Shown in pieces: positions 8,577-16,571 of a stretch of DNA of 64,000 bases. The notes beneath the pieces are model-generated. The model made no database searches, had not been told where the DNA came from, and saw nothing but the letters and a program-made list of their open reading frames with translations. Made by a program: the position numbers and the translations under genes. Source of the DNA: Paraburkholderia sp. UYCP14C (GTDB taxonomy: Bacteria; Pseudomonadota; Gammaproteobacteria; Burkholderiales; Burkholderiaceae); contig NZ_SELS01000024.1 in NCBI RefSeq assembly GCF_004197395.1, positions 57,180-121,179 on the forward strand, given 5' to 3'. Numbering within the stretch: position 1 is the first letter of the stretch; every line of letters begins with the position of its first letter.

Positions 8577-9284
8577 TTAATTGCCGGCGCTCTGGCCGCC
8601 GTCCACGTGCAGGATCTCGCCGGTCACGAACGGTGCCGAGTCGAGGTAGAGGATCGCGTTGACGATGTCGCTCATGTCGCCCATGTGGCCGACCGGATGC
8701 ATCGCGCCGAGCGTCGCGTGCGATTCGGCCGGATGCATCGGCGACTTGATGATGCCGGGCGACACAGCGTTGGCGCGGATACCGGCGCGTGCATATTCGA
8801 TCGCGAGCGAACGCGTCGCGGCATTCAGACCGCCCTTCGTCAGCGACGCGAGTACCGACGGAACCTTGCTGTTCGCCTTGTCGGCGAGCGTGGTGGTGAT
8901 GTTCACCACGTGACCGCTGCCGTGCTTCTGCATCGCGTCGATCGCGTACTGGGTGATGTAAAAGAAGCCGTTCAGGTTGACGTTCAGGATTGCCGCGTAG
9001 TCTTCGGCGGTGTACTGCGTGAAGGGCTTCGCGATGAAGATGCCCGCGTTGTTGACGAGCGTATCGACACGGCCGAAGTGCTCGATGGCGGCGTCGACGA
9101 CGCGGCGCGCGGTCGCGGCGTCGCCGATGTCGCCGGCCACGGCGACGTAGTCTGCCTCGGCGGCCGGTGCGATCGAGCGAGCCGTGGCGACGACGCGATG
9201 ACCCTGCGCGCGGAACGCTTTGCCGGTTTCTGCGCCAATGCCTTGCGATGCGCCGGTGACGATGACGACTTTGGAAGTGCTCAT
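8577..9284 (-). CDS. Atypical SDR-family oxidoreductase lacking the catalytic Tyr
   Basis: 235 residues from the ATG at 9284; the longer frame up to 9410 has no support. The Rossmann fold carries TGASQGIG (10-17) and NNAG (78-81). At the YxxxK position the sequence reads ASLTK (146-150): Lys150 is kept but Tyr is Ala, and the usual catalytic Ser region reads NITTT. The C-terminal VNAILYL...ITGE-type segment (here FVTGEILHVDGG) is standard. I recall the SLTKGGLNAAT variant from other SDR entries, so this looks like a conserved divergent subfamily, not a broken gene. NAD(P) binding seems intact; dehydrogenase activity is doubtful without Tyr. Confidence 0.88.
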   Translation of the reverse strand: MSTSKVVIVTGASQGIGAETGKAFRAQGHRVVATARSIAPAAEADYVAVAGDIGDAATARRVVDAAIEHFGRVDTLVNNAGIFIAKPFTQYTAEDYAAILNVNLNGFFYITQYAIDAMQKHGSGHVVNITTTLADKANSKVPSVLASLTKGGLNAATRSLAIEYARAGIRANAVSPGIIKSPMHPAESHATLGAMHPVGHMGDMSDIVNAILYLDSAPFVTGEILHVDGGQSAGN

Positions 9285-9437
9285 GGTTTGTCTCACAGTG
9301 TGATTGATCCGGCCTGCCGGCCGTTCGAATCGATGGACCCGATGCAGCGCACTGTAGGCGCAACCGCCGCGAATTCGAACACACACCGTGGACAAAGAGT
9401 CTTGCGTCACGAGAACAAATCTCGTGGCATCGGCCGC

Positions 9438-10130
9438 CTAGAGCCAGCGCCAGATGCCGGCCGGCACGCCGGCGAGCGGGATATGAGCCCAGCTCGCCAC
9501 CAGCCAGAAAACCACGCCGCTTGCCAGCGCGTGCATGCCGAACCCGCCCAGCCGCGCGCGGCCGGCGGCGATCGCCGCGAACGGCAGATAGCTCGTCTTC
9601 GACTCCCATGCGGGCCACAGCTCGGGTTGCAGCTGCCGCTTCTTGCGGTCCTGCAACGCGGCACCGACCAGCGCGAGGACGACGATCGCGCCGGCAAGCA
9701 CGATGTTGCGGGTGACCGGGAACAACGCGATATGACAAAGACCCCATAGCGCGAACGACCACATCATCGGGTGACGTGTGACCGCGTACACGCCGTGCGC
9801 CGCGTCGGGAAACGCGGCGGACCGGCCGACGCTGGGCAGCGCGGGGTTGCGGATCAGCGAGCCCATCAGAAGGATCGATGCGATCAGCATAATCACGGTC
9901 ACGACCGCCCACAGCGCGGCGCCTGCCGGCCATAGCGGCGCGGAAACGGGCGTCCTGTCGTAAGCCATCACCATCCAGCCGAATGTCAGTATCGCAATCA
10001 GCGAATAGATGCCCATGGCTCCCCGTTCGCCGACTGCATGGACCATCCCCGCGCGCAACGGATGGGACAGAAGAAAGTGGCTGCCGACAAAAGCGAATGC
10101 CGCTACGACAAGTGTGTCGATGCTATCCAT
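9438..10130 (-). CDS. NnrU-family integral membrane protein
   Basis: 230 residues with about six hydrophobic helices. It begins LVVAAFAFVGSHFLLSHPLR, the conserved opening of NnrU proteins, and has the HGVYAVTRHPMMWSF region shared with NnrU/isoprenylcysteine methyltransferase-like membrane proteins. NnrU was named from denitrification loci, but most members are of unknown function. No denitrification genes are adjacent. The start at ATG 10130 gives full family length. Confidence 0.9.
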   Translation of the reverse strand: MDSIDTLVVAAFAFVGSHFLLSHPLRAGMVHAVGERGAMGIYSLIAILTFGWMVMAYDRTPVSAPLWPAGAALWAVVTVIMLIASILLMGSLIRNPALPSVGRSAAFPDAAHGVYAVTRHPMMWSFALWGLCHIALFPVTRNIVLAGAIVVLALVGAALQDRKKRQLQPELWPAWESKTSYLPFAAIAAGRARLGGFGMHALASGVVFWLVASWAHIPLAGVPAGIWRWL

Positions 10131-10361
10131 TGGCCCGGCTCCTCAAGTCAGATGATCGGTCGAACAGGTGCACTGCAGAATACTATGTCGCGTGCCGCAT
10201 CGAGCGCGGCGAGCGTCGCGCGGTTTCGATTGCCGCGTACCGGCGCCCGGCACGGGTTACAAACCTTTACACGGCCTGCCGACGGGACATCAGTCGTCCC
10301 TCGTTAAAGAGAGTAGGTGATCGAACGATCGCCGAAACCAACTTTACAAGGGAGAGAGATC

Positions 10362-10697
10362 ATGTTGAGGCGGAAGACTCTTATTGGCAGTCTCATCGTC
10401 GCAGCCGTCGGAACACTCGCCATCGGATCGACCGCGCAGGCGGGGCAGTGGGCGGCGAACCATCCCCGGCGCGTCGAAGTGAACAACCGCCTTGCCAACC
10501 AGAACAACCGCATCCATCGAGACGTTCAGGACGGGCAGATGTCCAGAGGCGAAGCCCGCAATCTGCATCGCGACGACCGGCAAATCCGGCAGGAGGAGCG
10601 CGATATGGCGTCGCAGGATTACAGCCATCTGACGCGTGCCGATCAACGCGCGTTGAATCAGCAGGAAAACCAGGTTAGCCGGCGGATCGCCCAGTAG
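10362..10697 (+). CDS. Small secreted protein, Arg/Gln/Asn-rich
   Basis: 111 residues from the ATG at 10362, which has AGGGAGAG upstream. A clear Sec signal peptide (LIVAAVGTLAIGSTAQA, cleavage about residue 27) is followed by a highly charged, helical, low-hydrophobicity chain (NNRLANQNNRIHRDVQDG...RNLHRDDRQIRQEERD). It is probably periplasmic. Similar short proteins of unknown function occur widely in Burkholderiales. No catalytic motif is seen. It lies 200 bp before the RcsB-like pair. Confidence 0.82.
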   Translation: MLRRKTLIGSLIVAAVGTLAIGSTAQAGQWAANHPRRVEVNNRLANQNNRIHRDVQDGQMSRGEARNLHRDDRQIRQEERDMASQDYSHLTRADQRALNQQENQVSRRIAQ

Positions 10698-10893
10698 CTT
10701 TCGTTAGGGTTCCGATCGACCCACGCGCGCTCGGGACCGGGCTTGCCAACCGCTGCCGAAGGGTGACCGACACGCGCTCGGTCGCCTTCGACGCAATAAA
10801 TTAAACGCCTCAGGTATTTGGTCGAAAAAACGAGGGATCGCAGAATGTGAAGGTAAACGTTGAGCAAATAGCCCGCCGATAGTTATCATACAA

Positions 10894-11610
10894 ATGTCCA
10901 ATTTCGATGAGATCGACAGCATGGATGCGTTCGTTATTCGAGTGATACTTGCCGATGATCATCCTGTCATGCTCAGCGGTATCGAGCATGAGTTTTCAAA
11001 TGTAAAAACGATCCAGCTGGTAGGAACAGCGAGGAATTCGACTGAATTGATCGCGCTTCTCGCCAGCACGCCATGCGACGTTGTCGTATCCGATTACGCA
11101 ATGCCTGCGGGCGAATACGGTGATGGAATCGCGCTGTTCTCGCTGATCAAGCGTCGCTATCCCGAGATCCGGATCGTGGTTCTAACCATGCTGGACAACC
11201 CCGCCGTGGTACGCGCGCTCGTGACGCAAGGCGTAACGTGCATCGTGAGCAAATCCGATGCTGCTGGCCACCTGATCCCCGCCGTTCATGCCGTTCATAG
11301 CGGCGGCAAATACTATTCGCCAACGATCAACCAGATCGTCCAGTCGATTGACTGGAACCGCCGGGGCAGGGGCACAACGGACGTGCTGAGTCAGCGCGAA
11401 TCCGAAGTCGTGCGTCTTTTTGCATCCGGGCTGACTGTGAACGAAATTGCCGAGAGGTTGAGTCGCAGCAAGAAAACCATCAGCACCCAGAAATCGAAGG
11501 CGATGGAAAAACTGGGCATTGAACGGGAAGTCGATCTGTATCGATATGCGTTGGAAAATGGACTGGTGACTTCGTCGCAGAAGACTTCGGACAGTTCCTC
11601 CACGGAATAA
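10894..11610 (+). CDS. RcsB-like response regulator 1 (receiver + LuxR/FixJ HTH)
   Basis: 238 residues. The receiver domain (about 11-135) has the acidic pair in ILADDHP and phospho-Asp in VVSDYAMP, and the insertion GEYGDGIALF that is characteristic of RcsB. The C-terminal LuxR-type HTH (about 160-225) includes LSQRESEVVRLFASG and RSKKTISTQKSKAMEKL, close to the RcsB recognition helix. It should be a phosphorylation-dependent DNA-binding regulator. The ATG at 10894 or the in-frame ATG at 10921 could be used. No histidine kinase or RcsD/RcsC is nearby. It is followed 740 bp later by a close paralogue. Confidence 0.92.
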   Translation: MSNFDEIDSMDAFVIRVILADDHPVMLSGIEHEFSNVKTIQLVGTARNSTELIALLASTPCDVVVSDYAMPAGEYGDGIALFSLIKRRYPEIRIVVLTMLDNPAVVRALVTQGVTCIVSKSDAAGHLIPAVHAVHSGGKYYSPTINQIVQSIDWNRRGRGTTDVLSQRESEVVRLFASGLTVNEIAERLSRSKKTISTQKSKAMEKLGIEREVDLYRYALENGLVTSSQKTSDSSSTE

Positions 11611-12352
11611 ACGCGGGAACCGAGCCTGCGCTTTCAAAAGACATTCAATAAGCAATGCTCTTATCGGATGGCTGAAGTCTTGTGGATCTGCCTTCCGTCG
11701 TTGACCGGACAGTCGCAATGACGAACGTAGGCGTTGACAGATTCTCAACTTACTCCACGTCCAACACAAAGATCTGGACTGAATGACCGTGACTGTCCGG
11801 CACTTGTAGCGACCGCACGCTGGCTGTTCACGACCACGCCCGTCGATCCGCCATTTTCTCTGAATTTTCTCACTTATCGGACTGCGCCTATTACTGATGG
11901 GATGCAGCGTAGCTAAAGTCTTGCCCTTTCATTGTCAATAGGACAGAACACAAGAAGCACGAAGTCGCTCTTTGGCAATTTCTGTCACAAGGGAGCAGGG
12001 CAGCGGAAACGAATGACAGGCATCGATCGCACGGATGCTTGAGCGGGCCGTGCAGGGTAGTCGACAGGTGCGGCATCACCGCGTACGCGCCTATGACCTG
12101 GGGGCTTTGCGGCTCATTTTGGTCACCGGGTTGCGGCAGACGAAACATGTGTTGCTCGAGCCTTGAGATAGGGCGATTCAGGCTTGATCGCTGGCGCTAG
12201 CGAGCGCAGCAACGTCCCCGCGGGACAGCACTGGTGATTCGCGCCGAAGAGTTTTGCCTGCATGCCCGTCGTGCTTCTCGAAATCTGTCCTGACGCCCCA
12301 TTTCGAATGGCGTTTCCAACGCCGCCAATTACCACTACTACGGAAGCCGACT
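11611..12352. other. 742-bp intergenic region between the two response regulators
   Basis: No convincing gene was found. The stretch is lower in GC than the flanks and holds only short frames without ribosome sites or recognisable sequence. I saw no strong terminator or riboswitch. It should carry the promoter of the second regulator and could hide an sRNA that cannot be recognised by eye. Confidence 0.5.
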
Positions 12353-13132
12353 ATGACCTCAACCAGAATTCGCGTAATGCTTGCAGACGATCATCCCGTG
12401 ATTCTCGAAGGCGTGAGATACGAACTGGAACGAAGCAGCACGATCTCGGTCGTCGGGACGGCAAAAAATTCGACCGAACTCATGGACGCGCTGGCCAACT
12501 CGCCTTGCGACGTGCTGGTCTCGGACTACGTGATGCCCGGCGGACGTTATGGCGACGGGCTGGGACTTTTCGCTTCCATTCGTGAGCACTATCCCAACGT
12601 GCGGCTAGTGGTACTGAGCATGATGGAAAATCCGGCGGTTCTGCGCCTGCTCATGAAGGGAGGGCATTGCTGTATTTTCAGCAAGGCTGATCCGATTGGT
12701 AACCTGACGGTGGCGGTACATGCCGCGTACGCGAATGGCCGCTATCTGTCGCCCCGCATCGCGGCGATCTCGGATGCGATCAAACCGGGTGCGCGCGGCA
12801 GCTCGGTCGGGTCCCCATTGACCCGGCGTGAACTGGAGGTCGTACGCCTGTTTGTTTCCGGGATGACCGTGACGGAAATTGCAGAGCTGTTGCGTCGTAG
12901 TAAAAAGACGATTAGCACGCAAAAGAGCTCGGCAATGCTCAAACTGAGTATCGAGCGAGACGCGGACCTGGTGCGCTATGGAATGGAAAACGGGTTGGTG
13001 TCGGCCGCGGAGCCGGCCACTTCGGAGTACCGCCCGACGAGTGAGTTTTCGGCTTCACCCCTGAATCAGCGTCAGCATGATCAGAGTGCCGAGTTTCCTG
13101 ACGACGCTGCCGGCCTTGGGCTGCGCCGTTGA
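12353..13132 (+). CDS. RcsB-like response regulator 2 (receiver + LuxR/FixJ HTH)
   Basis: 259 residues from ATG 12353 (MTSTRIRVMLADDHP); the frame continues upstream to 12254 without support. The receiver has LADDHP, phospho-Asp in LVSDYVMP and the RcsB-like GGRYGDGLGLF insertion; the HTH has LTRRELEVVRLFVSG and RSKKTISTQKSSAMLKL. It is clearly paralogous to the preceding regulator (conserved KNSTEL, SPCDV, NPAV and FSK segments). An extra 30-residue polar tail ends the protein. No cognate kinase is adjacent. The two paralogues may heterodimerise, as RcsB does with partners, but this is speculation. Confidence 0.92.
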   Translation: MTSTRIRVMLADDHPVILEGVRYELERSSTISVVGTAKNSTELMDALANSPCDVLVSDYVMPGGRYGDGLGLFASIREHYPNVRLVVLSMMENPAVLRLLMKGGHCCIFSKADPIGNLTVAVHAAYANGRYLSPRIAAISDAIKPGARGSSVGSPLTRRELEVVRLFVSGMTVTEIAELLRRSKKTISTQKSSAMLKLSIERDADLVRYGMENGLVSAAEPATSEYRPTSEFSASPLNQRQHDQSAEFPDDAAGLGLRR

Positions 13133-13344
13133 TGCCGATTCGGGCGCTCGCGATTCACAAATCATCTGTCGCGATCCCGCACGCGATCGCGGTCACATTA
13201 CATCGATCACTGCGCCTGCAATCCGCGGGCGTTTCCTTGTCGCAGGTCGCGAGAAGCCGAGTTTTTGGATTTGAGTGCCGCGATGTCGCGGGTGGCGGCC
13301 GCTGGAAAAGACTCAGTTCCCGAGTGAAAGCCGAAAAATCACCA

Positions 13345-13372
13345 ACACGACATTATAGTACTAATGTCGTGT
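13345..13372. promoter_or_regulatory. Perfect 11-bp-arm palindrome, probable KfrA autoregulatory operator
   Basis: ACACGACATTA, spacer TAGTAC, TAATGTCGTGT: perfect 11-bp arms, 80 bp upstream of the KfrA-like start in an AT-rich 319-bp gap (13133-13451) that otherwise holds no gene. Plasmid KfrA proteins repress their own promoters through repeated or inverted sites, so this is a natural candidate operator. Assignment is inferred from position and symmetry. Confidence 0.65.
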
Positions 13373-13451
13373 ATCAGAATTAGATATGTAGCATATTTAG
13401 CGTTTTACGTTGTATTATCAACATACCCCAGTTTCCCACGGCCGCTTCCAC

Positions 13452-14522
13452 ATGACCCTCGAAGCCGACATCGAAATCGCCCGCGAAAACGCGCCCGACA
13501 CGCAAACGCTCTATCGCGAGGTGTGCGCGCTGCTGTTTTTCCGCTACGGCGAAACGCCGACGGCGAACCGCCTGTACCAGCTGGTGCGCAAAGGCAGCAT
13601 GAGCGCCCCGGCCAAAGCGTTGCGCGAATTCTGGACCGACGTGCGTGACAAGACGCGCGTCGACGTCGGCCGGCCGGATTTGCCGCCCGAGGTCGCAGCG
13701 GCCGCCGGCGAGTTCGCCGCCCAGCTGTGGCGTCAGTCGAGCGATGCCGCGAACGCTGCGCTCGACGTGTTCAGGCAGGACGCGGACGCGCAAATCGCCG
13801 CGGCGCGAGCGCTGGCCGAGCAACAGCACACGCAGCGTCAGGCAGCCGTCGAGAAAGCCGAACGGGCGGCGAACGAAGCCGCGACTTTGTACTCGCGGAT
13901 TGCCGGCCTGGACGCCCGCATCGTCGAGTTGCAGACCGCGAACGACATGCTGACGGCGCAACTGGCGACATCGAAGGAAGAAATCGCGTCAGGAGCCGCC
14001 GCGCTCGCCGATGCCCGGCGCGATTTCGCCGACGAACTGGCGAAGCTGCGCCGCTCACACGAGCAGAACGAGCAGCGCCTCGCCGCGGCGGAAAAGCGCG
14101 CATTGCTCGAAATCGACAGTGAACGGGCCGCGGCGCAACGTCTGCGCAAGGAGCTTCAGGCGAGTCAGGAGCGGACGGCGACGCTCGAAGCCGAATCGCG
14201 TACCGAGCGCGACGCGCTGCGCGACGAGTTGGCCACATCGAAAGCGGAACTGGCCGCCTCCTCTGCGCGGCATGCCGCGACCCAGGGGCAACTCGCGCAA
14301 AAGGATGCGTTGCTGGCTGAACGCGTGGCGGCGACCGAACAGTTGCGCCAACGTATCGACACGCTGTCGCGGCAGATCGAGACGGCGCGAACAGAAAAAG
14401 CCTCCGCGCGCCCTGCCCGCCGTGCCCGCGAAAAATCACCGGTGCCGGGCCGCGCACCGGCGGGCTTCTCCGGCGCACCGTTCGTCAAACGTTCGGGCAA
14501 TGCCAAGCCACGCGAAGGCTAA
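13452..14522 (+). CDS. KfrA-like DNA-binding protein with long coiled coil
   Basis: 356 residues from ATG 13452; a TTG at 13410 would add 14. The N-terminal region (about 1-120; TLYREVCALLFFRYGETPTANRLYQLVRKGSM then WTDVRDKTRVDV) matches the KfrA N-terminal DNA-binding domain of plasmid partition/stability regulators. From about 125 to 325 it is an Ala/Glu/Arg/Gln-rich coiled coil (AEKRALLEI, RKELQASQERTATLEAE), followed by a basic Pro-rich tail. KfrA acts as a self-regulating nucleoid-like protein. Chromosomal KfrA_N proteins occur in Burkholderia, so this does not prove plasmid origin; no rep or par genes are seen. Confidence 0.85.
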   Translation: MTLEADIEIARENAPDTQTLYREVCALLFFRYGETPTANRLYQLVRKGSMSAPAKALREFWTDVRDKTRVDVGRPDLPPEVAAAAGEFAAQLWRQSSDAANAALDVFRQDADAQIAAARALAEQQHTQRQAAVEKAERAANEAATLYSRIAGLDARIVELQTANDMLTAQLATSKEEIASGAAALADARRDFADELAKLRRSHEQNEQRLAAAEKRALLEIDSERAAAQRLRKELQASQERTATLEAESRTERDALRDELATSKAELAASSARHAATQGQLAQKDALLAERVAATEQLRQRIDTLSRQIETARTEKASARPARRAREKSPVPGRAPAGFSGAPFVKRSGNAKPREG

Positions 14523-14660
14523 GGGTCACCTGCGTCCCAGCATGCCACCGTCCGAACCACAAAAAGTGGTTACCCCGAATTCTCCAAAACCGGTTATTCC
14601 ACCAAACCAGTCGACCGTCTAACCTGATCTCACGTTAAACCCACCGCAAGGACGGACAAC

Positions 14661-15344
14661 ATGAAGATCATGCACGTCGACGCCAGCGCGAAGCGCGAGC
14701 GATCGAATTCCCGCGCGCTCGCCCGCTACTTTCTCGAGCGTCTGCACGAACAACGCGTCGAGTTCGAGGTCGACTATCTGGACGTAACGGTCGACACACC
14801 GCCGCACGTCACCGAAGCGTTCGCGATCGCCACCTACACGGCCGCGCACGAGCGCACGGCGGCGATGCAGGCGACGCTGGCGTTGTCGGATGCGCTGTGC
14901 GCGCGCCTGCTGGCCGCCGACGCGCTGGTGTTCGCAATGCCGATGTACAACTGGTCGATGCCGTCGGCGTTCAAGGCGTTCATCGATAGCGTCACGCGAA
15001 CCGGCGTGACCTACCTGAACGCGGAGGACGGCAGCATCGTCGGGCAACTGGGCCGGCACAAGGTGTTGTTCATCACGAGCCGCGGCGCGGATTTGCGCGC
15101 GGGCTCGCCGTACGAATCGATGGATGCGCTGACGCCGGCATTGAAGGCCGCATTCGGTTTTCTGGGCGTTGCCGCGCCGACGTTCGTCGATGCGCAGCCG
15201 CTGCAGTTCGCCAATCCCGAAGCGCGGGCGGCGGCGCTCGAAAGGGCGCGCGGAGAGTTGGCCGCGGTCGCGGCGCGGTGGGCAGAGGGCGCGCCCGCGG
15301 CAAATCACGAAGCCGAGGCGCTGTGCCCGGCTGACGCGGAGTGA
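14661..15344 (+). CDS. azoR: FMN-dependent NADH-azoreductase / quinone reductase
   Basis: 227 residues. Flavodoxin-like fold with the N-terminal FMN phosphate loop (HVDASAKRERSNSRAL) and the conserved active-site stretch MPMYNWSMPSAFKAFID (about 93-109). AzoR enzymes reduce quinones and azo compounds with NADH in a two-electron ping-pong reaction and act against thiol or quinone stress. The C-terminus is about 25 residues longer than E. coli AzoR and acidic/Ala-rich. AAGGACGG precedes the ATG. It is followed 4 bp later by the cupin gene, so the two are probably co-transcribed. Confidence 0.93.
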   Translation: MKIMHVDASAKRERSNSRALARYFLERLHEQRVEFEVDYLDVTVDTPPHVTEAFAIATYTAAHERTAAMQATLALSDALCARLLAADALVFAMPMYNWSMPSAFKAFIDSVTRTGVTYLNAEDGSIVGQLGRHKVLFITSRGADLRAGSPYESMDALTPALKAAFGFLGVAAPTFVDAQPLQFANPEARAAALERARGELAAVAARWAEGAPAANHEAEALCPADAE

Positions 15345-15348
15345 CGCG

Positions 15349-15795
15349 ATGAACACGATCCGCACACTGTTCGCGTCGGCGTTGCTCGCCGGCGCCGCGC
15401 TCACCGGCGCGTCATCGCCCGTCTATGCCGCCGAAACCGGCGAGGCGAGCGCAGCCCCGCATGAAACCATCACCCCCGCCTTCGCCGTGCCGATCGCGAA
15501 CGTACCGGGCAAGACGATGACCGCGCTCGTCGTCGACTATGCGCCGGGCGGCAAATCGGCGCCGCATCGGCACGGCCAGGCGTTCGTGGTGGGGTATGTG
15601 CTGTCGGGCGCGATCCGCAGCCGTGTCGATAACGGCGCCGAGCGCGTCTACCATGCCGGCGAATCGTGGACCGAGAAGCCCGGCGCGCATCACATGGTCA
15701 GCGAGAACGCCAGCACGACCGAGCCGGCAAAACTGCTCGCGATTTTCGTCGCGGATACGAACGACCAGCACCTGGTGACGTTCGATAAAAAGTAA
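15349..15795 (+). CDS. Secreted single-domain cupin protein
   Basis: 148 residues from the ATG at 15349. A signal peptide (LFASALLAGAALTGASSPVYA) is followed by one cupin barrel with PHRHG (metal ligands), a GYVLSGAIR strand and EKPGAHH. It is probably periplasmic with a bound metal. It starts 4 bp after azoR and likely shares its transcript, suggesting an accessory role in quinone or redox stress, though cupins are too diverse to assign a reaction. Confidence 0.9.
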   Translation: MNTIRTLFASALLAGAALTGASSPVYAAETGEASAAPHETITPAFAVPIANVPGKTMTALVVDYAPGGKSAPHRHGQAFVVGYVLSGAIRSRVDNGAERVYHAGESWTEKPGAHHMVSENASTTEPAKLLAIFVADTNDQHLVTFDKK

Positions 15796-15801
15796 TCGCC
15801 A

Positions 15802-15830
15802 GCGGGCGGCGGCACTCGCCGGCCGCCCGC
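15802..15830. terminator. Hairpin between convergent cupin and lipoprotein genes
   Basis: Stem GCGGGCGGC/GCCGCCCGC (9 bp) with an inner GGC/GCC extension. No U-run on the plus strand. It lies in the 72-bp convergent gap and probably stabilises or ends transcripts from either side. Confidence 0.4.
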
Positions 15831-15867
15831 ATCGATGCAAGTGCAACGAGCCGCGGGCAACGCTGCA

Positions 15868-16197
15868 TCAGAACCGCGGATGACACTCGAAATTGATCGA
15901 CGATCCGTGCTCGGTCATCGCGCTGACGCCGCTGACCGTCTCCGTATTCACGCTGCTTTGCATGCCGCGACGGTCGCAGTAGTCGCGCGCTTCGTTCATC
16001 GCGAGTTCATGCGCGCGCGCCCAGGCCATGCGTCCTCCGGTCGCGCTGGCGGCGACCGTGTAGCTGCCGGGCTTGCCGCTCTCAATCACATCCGTGCTCG
16101 ACGCGCAGCCGACGAGACTCGCGCACGCGAGCGCCACCGCGGCCGCCCCGCGCATGCGCGTGAGGAGCGGCGCCCTCTTCCTTTCTGAACTTTCCAT
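15868..16197 (-). CDS. Small putative lipoprotein of unknown function
   Basis: About 109 residues from ATG 16197. The frame extends to 16275, where an ATG with AGGTG upstream also exists, but that start would bury the signal 45 residues in. The lipobox LVGC is preceded by a hydrophobic Ala-rich stretch. The mature part has MAWARAHELAMNEARDYCDRRG and ends INFECHPRF, giving two cysteines. Likely an outer-membrane or periplasmic lipoprotein; the start is uncertain and function unknown. Confidence 0.75.
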   Translation of the reverse strand: MESSERKRAPLLTRMRGAAAVALACASLVGCASSTDVIESGKPGSYTVAASATGGRMAWARAHELAMNEARDYCDRRGMQSSVNTETVSGVSAMTEHGSSINFECHPRF

Positions 16198-16453
16198 TCG
16201 TGCGACGGACGCGATTTCGCGTACCGGTGCCGATTTGCGCGCTTCGGCAAGATTGTCCGAACCCTGATTCGACATCGTGGAACACCTGCATTTTTAACTG
16301 ATTAGTCAGGCAGTCATTATCCGGAATCGTTCGCGCAAGATCAGCCGATACAACCGAAAACACTGTTGCACGAGCCTTAACAATGAACGCGTGTGCCCCG
16401 CCGCGACGACGTCGGCAATGAGCGGACCACATGGTTCACAAAAGAACTTCCGG

Positions 16454-16471
16454 AAACGCTTCCAAGCGTTT
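16454..16471. promoter_or_regulatory. 18-bp palindrome upstream of ACS-type MFS gene
   Basis: AAACGCTT-CC-AAGCGTTT, perfect 8-bp arms, about 100 bp before the transporter start, in a 374-bp gap (16198-16571) with no gene. The CG-centred overlapping element GGAAACGCTTCC resembles LacI/GalR-type operators. No regulator gene is adjacent. Likely a repressor site, inferred from symmetry and position. Confidence 0.5.
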
Positions 16472-16571
16472 AGTCTGTAGCGATGCCCGTTCGACGGACA
16501 GGCATATGGAACCGCAGACGAACCCCACAACATAGCGGCATACACCGGTCGCCGAACCGGAGGAGACATCA

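Noticed and set aside
11891-12335. Two small minus-strand frames in the gap between response regulators
   Set aside because: No ribosome sites, no recognisable sequence and unusual composition.
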